Shown: positions 46,612-55,867 of the stretch, piece by piece
How positions within the stretch are numbered: the first letter of the stretch is position 1
Layout of the letters: each line of letters opens with the position of its first letter
Translations under genes and position numbers: made by a program
The notes under the pieces: generated by a model
Told to the model about the DNA's origin: nothing
Database searches by the model: none
Seen by the model: the letters and a program-made list of their open reading frames with translations, nothing else
From: Agaricus subrufescens
Lineage: Eukaryota > Basidiomycota > Agaricomycetes > Agaricales > Agaricaceae
Direction: 5' to 3'
Assembly (NCBI GenBank): GCA_029945375.1
Contig: JAQOTE010000022.1
Coordinates: forward strand, 62,001 to 126,000
Length of the DNA stretch: 64,000 nt

Positions 46612-47700
46612 ATGTGATTGCTTTCCCAGAATGTGAACTGTAATAGTTTACATCTGGAATATATGCTTGAGACGTTGAGATCTGATTATGACATTTTATT
46701 TATCCAGGAGCCTCCTAGGAAGCTCCTTCGTCACACGGTTTCGTCCTCCGATAAGGAAGGCGAGCCGGTTTGGGGTTCTCCCAAGCATCCTGATTGGCTT
46801 ATGATTGCTAACGTTGCCAATCCCAAGCGAGAGCCTCGTGTCTTGACATATGTCCACAAGAGGCTCTCTAAGTTACGGCCCACTCTGCACACCGACTTGG
46901 TGGACCACCTGGACCTGCAGCTTATCACTATGTTTCTTAGTGAGGGCTCAGTCAATGTTCTGAACGTCTATAATGACTCTCAGAATTCAGCCCTATTCTT
47001 CTTGAGAGGAATAGACGATCTTCGACTTGGAGTCACACACATAGCTGCTGGAGACTTCAACTGTCACTCTTCCCAGTGGGATCCTGAGTGTGGGACCCAT
47101 TCAAATGTCGCCGAGTCCTTAGTGGACTGCATGTCATCCATGGGGCTTACTTGGTGTCAGCCGAGTAATCATGGAATTACCCACTGGCCGCATGACAAGC
47201 AGCTCAACAGCTCTGTCATTGACTTGGTCTTTGGCAGCCAGGATCTTCGACGGGTTCCCCCCGTCATAATTCACGACCTCACTGGACCGTCGGATCATTA
47301 TCCGATATCTGTCAGTGTCCCACTTATGGACTTTGATGTTCACATCAAGATCCAGACCATACCCGATGAGTCGGACGAGGAAACTTGGTTCATCACATCG
47401 GCTGTCCGGGCCCTTAATGACATCCCTATGGATGGGTTAGGCCCCATGAGAACCCCTGAGGATATTGACAGGGTCGCGAGGCTCGTGTCTGACGCCTTTG
47501 CCAATGCGTGGAAGTCCCACGCTGTGGACAGGGTCATCACCACACACTCCAAGTCCTGGTGGAACCAGGAGTGTAGTGACACTAAGCGTCAGTATTCGTT
47601 GGACAAGTCCAAGGATAATTGGCGTGCTTTCTGGCGAGCCACTAGGGCTGCTAAGCAGGCTTTCTTCGATCATAAGATTGAAGAGATCTCTCAGACCAAT
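46612..47700 (+). pseudogene. LINE ORF2, 5' part: apurinic-like endonuclease domain
   Basis: A probable start ATG at 46612 is followed immediately by TGA (46615-46617) and then an open frame. Endonuclease/exonuclease/phosphatase motifs are LLSQNVNCNSLHLEY, LFIQEPP, AAGDFNCHSSQWD, SVIDLVFGS and TGPSDHYPI. This domain nicks target DNA to prime reverse transcription. The frame breaks at 47700 where the Ty3 LTR starts; a short artificial continuation into the LTR ends at 47706. If the second codon was CGA, ORF2 would begin Met-Arg-Leu-Leu. Confidence 0.88.
47696..47700. repeat. Ty3-2 target-site duplication, left (CCAAT)
   Basis: Identical to 55863-55867 on the other side of the Ty3 element. Confidence 0.93.
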
Positions 47701-48345
47701 TGTTAAGACTACGACCGCAGAGTCGGAACTAGGCGGTTCCGATTGGCGATAGGCGTTGGCCTCAGCGATGCGAAGGCGCACTGTGCCCTCCAGCGGGTTC
47801 CGAATGCCTAGAGAACGATAGCGGAATAGAACGCGAGTTGCGGAACGCTTAGCGGGAAGATAGGAATCGAGAGGGAATAGAATCTAAGTCGATTTCAGAC
47901 TAAGGAATAGATACAGGAATGCGGAACTTATATACGAAGGTGTACAGGAGTAAGATACGGAAAAGGAATAGTTCCGGATAATAGAAATAGGAATCGGAAT
48001 AGAGATATGGCAATCGCATCGCAATAAGAATGAGTACCGATCCGGATACAGTCGCGTTGGCTGTTGGAAAGTTACGGCCCGCGTTGCGTTGGTCGTAGAG
48101 CGACCGCGGGAGCGCAACCGTAGTTCTGGAAAGGGAACTACGGCATAACCGGCCAACCACTACCGGTTCCGGGAAGCGGACTTACCAATTAAAGGAACCT
48201 GAAAAACAACGGTCCCGAGCGGATCCCATCGAAAGGAAACTTGACAGCGGGATACCTTGGAACATACCGGAAATGGAAATGGAACGTTCTAGATAGAAAA
48301 GGAAACGTCGGGAATGATCGGAAAGTTCTGGAAACGGATATAACA
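47701..48345 (-). repeat. Ty3-2 3' LTR
   Basis: Plus-strand ends TGTTAAGACT...GATATAACA. It is followed on the plus strand by the purine tract complement (48346-48360). The interval 48361-48593 is non-coding 3' region containing the presumed promoter of the antisense gene. Confidence 0.95.
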
Positions 48346-48593
48346 GTATCCTCCCCTTAAGGCCGAGCCTCGAGGCCGCATCGATAAGGGAATGCGCCCG
48401 GATAAAAAAAGAACTTCGTCGGGAGCGAAAATAGAAGCTGAGGATCCCAACCTTAAGGGAAGCATGGCACGGAATGAGGCGACGGAAATTAAAAGCGCGT
48501 TGCGATGACAAGCGGTAGATCCGGAGTTGGAACATGTCGGGACGCTTATAAGAAGGGACTTGGAACGATTCGAGTTCCCCCATCCTTCCCGCA

Positions 48594-49804
48594 ATGTCCC
48601 AGCCAATCGCCAACATCACCCCCGACTTCTCAAAAATGACCGCAGCCAAGTTTACCGCATGGGCTGCGAAGCGGGACGCCGATGCCGCAAAAGAAAAAGC
48701 AGCCGCGGGAGATGCGATGGATGTCGATGCCGAAGGGGACGACGTGGAAGTCGAGAAGTCAGGTTCCGATGAGGGTGGAAAGGGTGCCGAGGAGGTCGTG
48801 GAGGTTCCGAAAACCCAAGCGAAGGCGAAGGAAGCGAACCCGGTTGTGAGGACGACTAGGGGGTCCAAGAAGACTGGCGGCAAGGCGGACGAGGCCGAGA
48901 AAACAAGTATCAAGGTTCCACCGGTGCGCAAACTAATTCCGGTCATGGAGATCGACTCACGAACAATCCCGCAGGCCGGGGCCCACGTATACTCGACGAA
49001 GTGCGACTTGTGCGCTCACCGGAGCCTCGTGTGCTGGACACACACCGTTGGAACCGCTTGCGTCGAATGCTCAAGACAGCGGAAAGGATGCGCGCATTCG
49101 TCGCAAGGTCCCGCCGCAAAGAAGAGAAAGGAAAAGGAAGGTGTCGCCCCGATACCCGATAGGCATGTATACCACCCCGTCACCGGCCAGCTACTGACCT
49201 GCGGAACTTTTGAAAGCAGTTCCGTTCCGGCCCTCTCACCACCACCGTCCCCTTCAACAAGAAGCCGCCCGTGGCTCCTAGGCCGACCGCTAAGACGCGA
49301 CTATTCCTTTCGGAGTCGTCGCCATCCCCCGCCCCAAGTCCCAAAAAAGAAGTTCCCCACCGTTCCCCCGCCCACCAACGCTCATTATCCAGCCCGCAAA
49401 CCAATGTTGCGGTTGAAAAACATTCCGTCGATGGGGTCACGTCGGAATTGAAGAGGTTGAGGATTGAGACAGCGCGGAATGCGGATGAGAGCGCGAGGAC
49501 TCGGAAGGCGATGGAGGAAGCGAATGCCTTGAAGAGGCAGAGTTTGGAAACGCGTCGGGAGAATGTGGAGGCCCTGGAGCGGAACACGGAAGCGCAGGAG
49601 AGGGCGAGAAGGGCGGCGGAAGAGCAGACAAGGGAGATGAGGGGGCTTGTGGATGCGATGAGGCTGAACACTGATGCGCGTCGCGAGGGTGAAGGTCGCC
49701 GGGGTCGGTATGGTACAGAAAGGTGGATGGAATATGGAGATAGGGCCAGGGAATCGGGATTGAGGTATGGCGGAAGCCCTGGAGGATCAGGAGGGTGGAT
49801 GTGA
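48594..49804 (+). pseudogene. Antisense Cys-rich coiled-coil protein gene of Ty3 copy 2 (one frameshift)
   Basis: Counterpart of 2376-1151 in copy 1. It starts MSQPIANITPDFSKMTAAKF, followed by an acidic segment, a Lys-rich patch and the Cys/His cluster CDLCAHRSLVCWTHT...CVECSRQRKGC. Near 49235 the frame shifts; the C-terminal half continues from about 49250 in another frame (RPTAKTRLFLSESSP, then a long coiled coil ending YGGSPGGSGGWM). The frameshift is at a different place from that of copy 1, so the ancestral gene was open throughout, about 400 codons. It is transcribed opposite to gag and pol. Conservation in two copies argues that it is a real gene of the family. Function unknown; nucleic-acid binding or oligomerisation would fit. 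Confidence 0.8.
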
Positions 49805-49993
49805 TCGGTTCCAGTGCCTCTCCAATGTATATTTGTTTCTTGACATTTAGGATACTTTGTAGCGGATGTCGTTTCTTGGTGTTCCGGAAAATGCGATGGA
49901 TTATTTGAAGTGAAGTCGGAATGATTTAATGAATTGGAAAATGACTTGAGGAACGGAAAGGAAATCAGAGAATCGGAAAGGATTAGCGGAAAA

Positions 49994-52900
49994 CTAAAGC
50001 GGAAGAGGGCCAGGCTTAGCGGGATAAGCAGCATGAAAATCGGAAACCAATTCCATCGCGTGGCTGAGTTCCGTTGCGGGGAGCCAAGAGAATTCCTCGT
50101 CGGTATCCTCATAGCCCATCCACAATACCTTATACAATAACTTGCACGCCCTCCGACGATCAATCTTGGAGTCGACAATGCGAGATATTTCGTATTCTGG
50201 TTCGCCTTCGACGTCCACGGGATCTGGAGGAGGTTGGACGTGATCCGGAATTTGATTGGTAGTTGCGGGTTCGAGCATGGAGACATGGAATACCGGATGG
50301 ACGGCACGCATAGAGTCTGGAAGTCGGATAGTGAAGGAATGGGTTCCGGCCTGAGCAATAATTTCGTAGGGACCAAGATATTTTTCGGAAAGCTTCTTCG
50401 ATGGTCGGGTAGTGCGGAAATACTTTGCCTTAACGAACACTCTTTGACCAATACCAAAGTCGGGTGCCGGTAACCGATGAGCGTCAGCGGATACCTGGTA
50501 GCGCTGTTGAGCGGATGCGATTTCGGATTTGAGAGTAGCATGAAGTTCGTCGAGATCAATAGCAAATTCCCGAGCTCGTGAGGATGCGAGGTCGCGTTCG
50601 GGATGGATAGCGAGGGATGGGTGATAGCCTTTATTCACGAAGAAAGGTGAGATACCGGTAGTAGTGCTGGGAGCATTATTGAATGCGAATTCCGCAAGTG
50701 GGAGGAGTTCCGACCAGTTGTCTTGCTGATAGTTACAGTAGATGCGGAGATACTGTTCCAGAGTTTGATTCGTCCGTTCCGTTTGACCGTCGCCTTCGGG
50801 ATGATATCCGGAAGTGAAATGGAGTTTCATGTCGAGTGCTTGGCCAAGAGAGCGGAAGAAATGAGATACGAACTCGGAACCGCGATCCGAAGTAACATGG
50901 GACGGAACACCGTGCTTGGAGAATACGTGAATAACGAAGAGTCGAGCGAGTTCAGCGGAATTAATGGTATCGTATGTCGGAATGAATATGGCTTGTTTCG
51001 TGAGGCGGTCCACGATAACTAGAATGCTATCAAATCCGGAGGATTGCGGAAGTTTCTCGATAAAGTCCATAGAGATAGAATGCCAGGGACGTTCCGGAAT
51101 CGGAAGCTGCTTGAGAGTCCCGTAGGGTCGATGACGTTGAGGTTTGGATCGCATGCAGGTAACGCAACTCTTGCAGAAGTGCTTGACGAAGTCGCGGATT
51201 CCGGGCCACGTATAACTCCTTCGGATTAATTCCAGAGTCTTATTCTGACCGAAATGGCCAGCCAGGATATGGTCGTGGTGGTATTGCGTGATGCAAAGTC
51301 GTAAGGTGTTAGCGTCGGGAACATAGATCCGGTCATTGAGCCTAAGGAAGCCATCGGAAGTGAGAGACCATCTCCCTTGGGGCGACGCGAGGTGTTGTGC
51401 AGCAATGGGATCTTCGGGAAGTGCGGAAAGGATGTCGGAATGGAGTTGCAAAAGATCTATGATAGTAGCGGCACGGAACACAGGGGTCGCGAGGGATGAG
51501 GCGCGGAGAGATGAAGCGAGTTGTTCTTGAGTGAATGCTGGACGGAAGTTGTGCGGATTGACCGAAGTGTAGCCCTTATCCTCCCCTTTTAGGTAGACGT
51601 CCCAGCGTCTCGTCAAAGCATCCAGCTTCGTTCCTAGTTTACCGGGTCGGAAACGGATGACCAGGTTAAACTGCGAGAGGTATTCCGACCATCGTGCCTG
51701 CCGACGGGTAAGGAGCTTGGTAGTTGCGAAATATTCCAAGTTCTTGTGGTCGGTAATGACATCGATCGGAAGGGAAGCCCCCTCTAGGTAATGACGCCAG
51801 ATGCGGAACGCTTCAAAGATAGCGAGAAGCTCTTTATCATGAGTGTCGTAGTTGAGTTCCGGAGACGAGAAAGTGCGGGAATGGAATGCGATAGGATGAA
51901 TGTCACCGTCAGGGGATACGATGGAAAGGATAGCAGCTAAAGCGTAGTCGGAAGCGTCGGTCTCGACGATGATTTGCGAGTCCGGAATCCAGTGAGTGAG
52001 GACGGGAGCGGAAGTGAAGGCCTTCTTGAGGGTTTCGAAGGCATTCTGGGCATCGGAACCAAAATTCCAAGGGATCCCTTTGCGAGTAAGGCGAGTTAAG
52101 GGAACCACGATGTCGGAATAGCCATAGATGAAGCGACGATAAAAGTTTGCGAACCCTAAGAAGGATTGGATGTCCTTTACTTTCCGGGGTTCCGGCCAGT
52201 CCTGGATAGTCTTGACCTTGTCGTCGGACATAGTGAGACCGTCAGTCGAAAGGATATACCCGAGATATTCCACCGTGTCGGAATTGAATTCGCATTTGTC
52301 GGCTCGCGCATAGAGACCATGTTCACGAAGTCTCTTCAGCACCTCTCTGACATGACTCCGGTGTTGAGTCGGATCGTCGGAATAGATGAGGATGTCATCG
52401 AGGTAGATAGTAACGCATACGTCTAGCAAGTCCTGGAAAATGTCGTTCATGAACCGTTGGAATGCGGCGGGAGCATTGCTAAGACCGAAAGGCATGACGA
52501 GCCATTCAAAGGACCCGTAACGAGTCCGGAAGGCCGTTTTCCACTCGTCGCCTTCCGCAATACGGACGAGGTGATATGCGTGCCGAAGATCAATCTTCGT
52601 ATAGATGCGAGCTTTGCGAGGAGAGTCAAGGAGATCCGAAATGAGGGGAAGTGGGTAGCGATCTTTCCGAGTAATCCGATTGAGACCACGGAAATCGACG
52701 CAGAGACGGAGGGAACCATCCTTCTTCTTCACAAAAAGAACAGGAGCGCCATGGGGAGAGGTTGCGGGTCGGATGAAACCGATAGAGAGGTTTTCGTCAA
52801 TGAATTCGCGAAGAGCTTGAAGTTCCGTTTGCGACAAGGAATAGATCGGACCTATAGGAGGTGCGGTACCGTCCTCTAAGTCGATCTTGAGATCGTAGTG

Positions 52901-53690
52901 TCGATGCGTCGGTAGCGTATCCGCATGGGACTTGCTGAACACATCCGCAAAATCATGGTATTCCGCCGGAATCCGCAAAATCATGGTATTCCGCCGGAAT
53001 AGCGGAAAGGTCGACAGGAGATTCCTCGACAGAGGATGCTGCAGCGATAACTGAGCGAAGGTTGAGGGCGAAGCGATGAGAGCCAGGAAGTCGGGATGCT
53101 TGCGCAAAGGCAGCGGCATTGACTAGACGAATGTCTATTCTGGCGGGTGAATCGGAAGTTGCTTCCGTGATGGAATCTGATACCGACGTTCGTGGCACAG
53201 TGTCATCGGAAGGCAGCGCGCGAAGAGTAGGCGGAATCTCGACAGGAGTGGAACGGAAAGTGATGCAGCCAGTAACCCAGTCAATCAACGGATTGTAGCG
53301 GGACAGCCAGTCGTGCCCAAGAACCACTAGAGTCTGCGGATCCAGCGAAGTGACATAGAGGGAAAGTGTCATAGATTCACCAGTAGGAAAAGATACAGGA
53401 AATTTCGCAACCTCGGAAACAAAAGAGCTAGAAGTCCCATCGAAGAGATGAAGCTTAACAGGAGGAATCGGAACTGTCGGGATACCATGTTTACGAACAA
53501 AGGAATTCGAAATAAAACAATGAGTCGAACCACTGTCCACCAGCGCAGGAATGTCGGAAATAGAAGAAATGTCCGTAGGAGAAAGAAAAACGCGAAGGGA
53601 ATTCGGATCGGAAAGAGCGGAAGCGTTGAGACGAACTCTCTCTGAAGCACAGAGGGTGTCAACGCGATCCCCCGCCTGTGCAGAGTCAAG
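49994..53690 (-). pseudogene. Ty3-2 Pol: protease, reverse transcriptase, RNase H, integrase, chromodomain
   Basis: The pol frame begins near the gag stop (about 53690) in a different frame from gag, consistent with frameshift expression. Protease is DSGSTHCFIS (about 53540). Reverse transcriptase has [18 protein letters not shown] and YLDDILIYS (about 52400), and RNase H starts [13 protein letters not shown]. Integrase has the HHCC finger (HDHILAGHF...CKSCVTC) and core residues in [16 protein letters not shown] and GQTERTNQ, and a chromodomain ends the protein ([20 protein letters not shown], stop 49994). A perfect 28-bp tandem duplication (52943-52970 and 52971-52998) repeats [10 protein letters not shown] and shifts the frame between protease and reverse transcriptase. 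From the duplication to the stop, 1041 codons are open. Confidence 0.94.
52943..52998. repeat. 28-bp tandem duplication in Ty3-2 pol
   Basis: Two identical adjacent copies starting ATCCGCAAAATCATGGTATT. The length is 1 modulo 3, so it causes a frameshift. It is likely a replication-slippage or reverse-transcription error after the element's last functional cycle. Confidence 0.95.
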
Positions 53691-53701
53691 GGGACCGCGG
53701 A

Positions 53702-55171
53702 TTAGTTTCCTGAGCTCGCAGGAGCGGAACTCGCGGAAGTACCTTCAGCTACAGCTGATCGGCCCTTTGGCTTGTTAGAGTTGTCGGATTTGCCGGTATT
53801 CTTCTTCGGGCAATTCTCAGCGGTATGGCCGCCTCCTCCACAGAACATACATAAGTTCTTGTCCTTCCGACACTGGCGTTCCTGAGGAGTGAGTTTGCCG
53901 TTGCGACCGAGGACATTTGCAAGAGGATTCAAGGACGAGGAAGAGGAACCGGATTGCGAATTTGCGTTTGCGGGTTTTCCGGGTTTAGCATTGTTGTTGG
54001 ATTGGTTACCGGAGGACGATGATTGCGATTGCGAATTGTTGTTGCCGGAATTTGTGGTTTTGTTCTTCTGCTTTTGTTGCAGGTTGGAGTCCTTCGAAGT
54101 GGATTGCTTGTTGGCGCGGTTCCGTTCGCGATGGCGTTCCCAGTGGCGGTTGTCGATGCGCATAGCCAGGTCCCGTAATTCCCGAAGAGTGGAGGGTTTG
54201 TCGGTTGGAAGTGAGGAAAGGACGTCCTGGATGCGATCGGGAAGACCGCGATAATAACGATGGACCAAAACGGAATCCGGCCAGTGAAGACGCGATGCGA
54301 GACGAGCAAATGAGACGTTATACTTGTTGATGTGGTCGTTAGCGGACATGGTAAGATGCTCAATCTCTTCCGCCGCCTCGTTCACCGGATCCAAGGAACC
54401 AAAGTTGGAGACGAGTTCATCGACGAACAAGTCCCAGTCGTTATACCAGGGAACTAATTCCCATATCGGATTCTCCTCGAGAGTCGTTTGAAACCAAGTT
54501 TGAGCGGAACCGGAAAGATAAGAGAGGGCGAAGGAAACCTTTGTGTGTTGCGATGGAAATTGATTCGGATTAGCCTCGAAGTAGAGGCGGCACTGAAAAA
54601 TGAATTCGTTGAGCTTGTGAGGTTCCTTGCCGTTGAATGAAGTCGGTTCCTTGATTGCGACTTTAGGAGTTTTGGCGGGAGGTTGCGAAGAATTCCGAGT
54701 GAGTGTATCCGAGATAGTTGATAGGAGGTTGGCTAAAACGTGATTCGGAACGTGTTGACCGTCTTCATCGTCATCTCCATCCTCTTCTCCATCTCCATCT
54801 CCATCTCCCGGATCTCCACCTCCATCTCCACCTCCATCGTCACCACCACCACCACCATCTCTTCCCTTACCCTTTTCCCTTCCACCCGATCCATCGTAAG
54901 TTCCGGGGTTCCGGTGAGTACCGGGAACGTCGGAAACAGGAGTACCCTCCTGAGAGCGACCAGGGGGTACCGATTGAGAACCTTCCCGGTCTTGAGGGGT
55001 ACGAGAACCCGAACCGGAAACTCGGTGAGACATGTCAGGGGTTTCGGAAACAGGGGTATGAGAATCCGAAGTTTTCGCGGAACTGCGAGGTTTAGGTTGA
55101 CGAGCAGGGGGAAGTGGAATGTCGCCAGGAGGAGTACCAGATGCGAAAGTAACACTGCGAGTGCGACTCAT
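53702..55171 (-). CDS. Ty3-2 Gag (489 aa)
   Basis: The start at 55171 (MSRTRSVTFASGTPPGDIP) is chosen because the longer frame from 55297 begins inside the LTR. The protein has a disordered N-terminus with a Gly/Asp-rich run and a retrotransposon Gag domain (SFNGKEPHKLNEFIFQCRLY, SYLSGSAQTWFQ, YYRGLPDRIQDVL). A Gln/Asn/Ser linker and one CCHC zinc knuckle (CMFCGGGGHTAENC) complete it. Gag forms the virus-like particle and packages element RNA. The frame is intact. Confidence 0.93.
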   Translation of the reverse strand: MSRTRSVTFASGTPPGDIPLPPARQPKPRSSAKTSDSHTPVSETPDMSHRVSGSGSRTPQDREGSQSVPPGRSQEGTPVSDVPGTHRNPGTYDGSGGREKGKGRDGGGGGDDGGGDGGGDPGDGDGDGEEDGDDDEDGQHVPNHVLANLLSTISDTLTRNSSQPPAKTPKVAIKEPTSFNGKEPHKLNEFIFQCRLYFEANPNQFPSQHTKVSFALSYLSGSAQTWFQTTLEENPIWELVPWYNDWDLFVDELVSNFGSLDPVNEAAEEIEHLTMSANDHINKYNVSFARLASRLHWPDSVLVHRYYRGLPDRIQDVLSSLPTDKPSTLRELRDLAMRIDNRHWERHRERNRANKQSTSKDSNLQQKQKNKTTNSGNNNSQSQSSSSGNQSNNNAKPGKPANANSQSGSSSSSLNPLANVLGRNGKLTPQERQCRKDKNLCMFCGGGGHTAENCPKKNTGKSDNSNKPKGRSAVAEGTSASSAPASSGN

Positions 55172-55216
55172 ACAAAAGCGAAGTGTGGAACCAGCTGGAG
55201 CGGGAGTCTGAAATAC

Positions 55217-55862
55217 TGTTAAGACTACGACCGCAGAGTCGGAACTAGGTGGTTCCGATTGGCGATAGGCGTTGGCCTCAGCGATGCGAAGGCGCACTGT
55301 GCCCTCCAGCGGGTTCCGAATGCCTAGAGAACGATAGCGGAATAGAATGCGAGTTGCGGAACGCTTAGCGGGAAGATAGGAATCGAGAGGGAATAGAATC
55401 TAAGTCGATTTCAGACTGAGGAATAGATACAGGAATGCGGAACTTATATACGAAGGTATACAGGAGTAAATTACGGAAAAGGAATAGTTCCGGATAATAG
55501 AAATAGGAATCGGAATAGAGATATAGCAATCGCATCGCAATAGGAATGAGTACCGATCCGGATACAGTCGCGTTGGCCGTTGGAAAGTTACGGCCCGCGT
55601 TGCGTTGGTCGTAGAGCGACCGCGGGAGCGCAACCGTAGTTCCGGAAAGGGAACTACGGCATAACCGGCCAACCACTACCGGTTCCGGGAAGCGGACTTA
55701 CCAATTAAAGGAACCCGAAAAACAACGGTCCCGAGTGGATCCCATCAAAAGGAAACTTGACAGCGGGATACCTTGGAACATACCGGAAATGGAAATGGAA
55801 CGTTCTAGATAGAAAAGGAAATGTCGGGAATGATCGGAAAGTTCTGGAAACGGGATATAACA
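55217..55862 (-). repeat. Ty3-2 5' LTR
   Basis: 646 bp, same ends as 47701-48345. Transcription runs leftward on the minus strand. The LTR sequence matches copy 1 closely. Confidence 0.95.
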
Positions 55863-55867
55863 CCAAT
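55863..55867. repeat. Ty3-2 target-site duplication, right (CCAAT)
   Basis: Matches 47696-47700. The LINE ORF2 frame resumes at once after it. Confidence 0.93.

Larger units (their letters stand above)
47701..55862 (-). mobile_element. Ty3/gypsy chromovirus copy 2, complete (8162 bp), nested in the LINE
   Basis: Both LTRs (645 and 646 bp), gag, pol with a C-terminal chromodomain, a polypurine tract and an antisense extra gene are present. The 5-bp duplication CCAAT flanks it exactly. The LTRs differ at about 14 positions by eye, mostly transitions, so it is older than copia-1 but younger than the LINE it interrupts. A 28-bp tandem duplication in pol and a frameshift in the antisense gene are the main defects. 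I could not recognise a tRNA-matching primer site directly after the 5' LTR. Confidence 0.96.

Noticed and set aside
46194..46617. In-frame TGA codons as recoding or readthrough signals in the LINE
   Set aside because: Three TGAs in one element and one in an unrelated element, each one CpG transition from CGA, are more simply mutations. No stem-loop or selenocysteine-type context was seen, and the same element also has frameshifts.
49180..50565. A 461-codon minus-strand frame overlapping the end of Ty3-2 pol and the antisense gene (with a similar 320-codon frame at 247-1209 in copy 1)
   Set aside because: It is an out-of-frame reading of pol, with arginine/serine/proline-rich composition and no motif, and it crosses the true pol stop. 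The chromodomain frame explains the conservation.
51044..52879. Several plus-strand frames of 60-140 codons across Ty3-2 pol
   Set aside because: They are shadows of the long minus-strand pol frame.
55172..55297. Upstream ATG extending Ty3-2 gag into the LTR
   Set aside because: The ATG lies inside the LTR, and the added 42 residues show no Gag similarity. The ATG just after the LTR (55171) is preferred.
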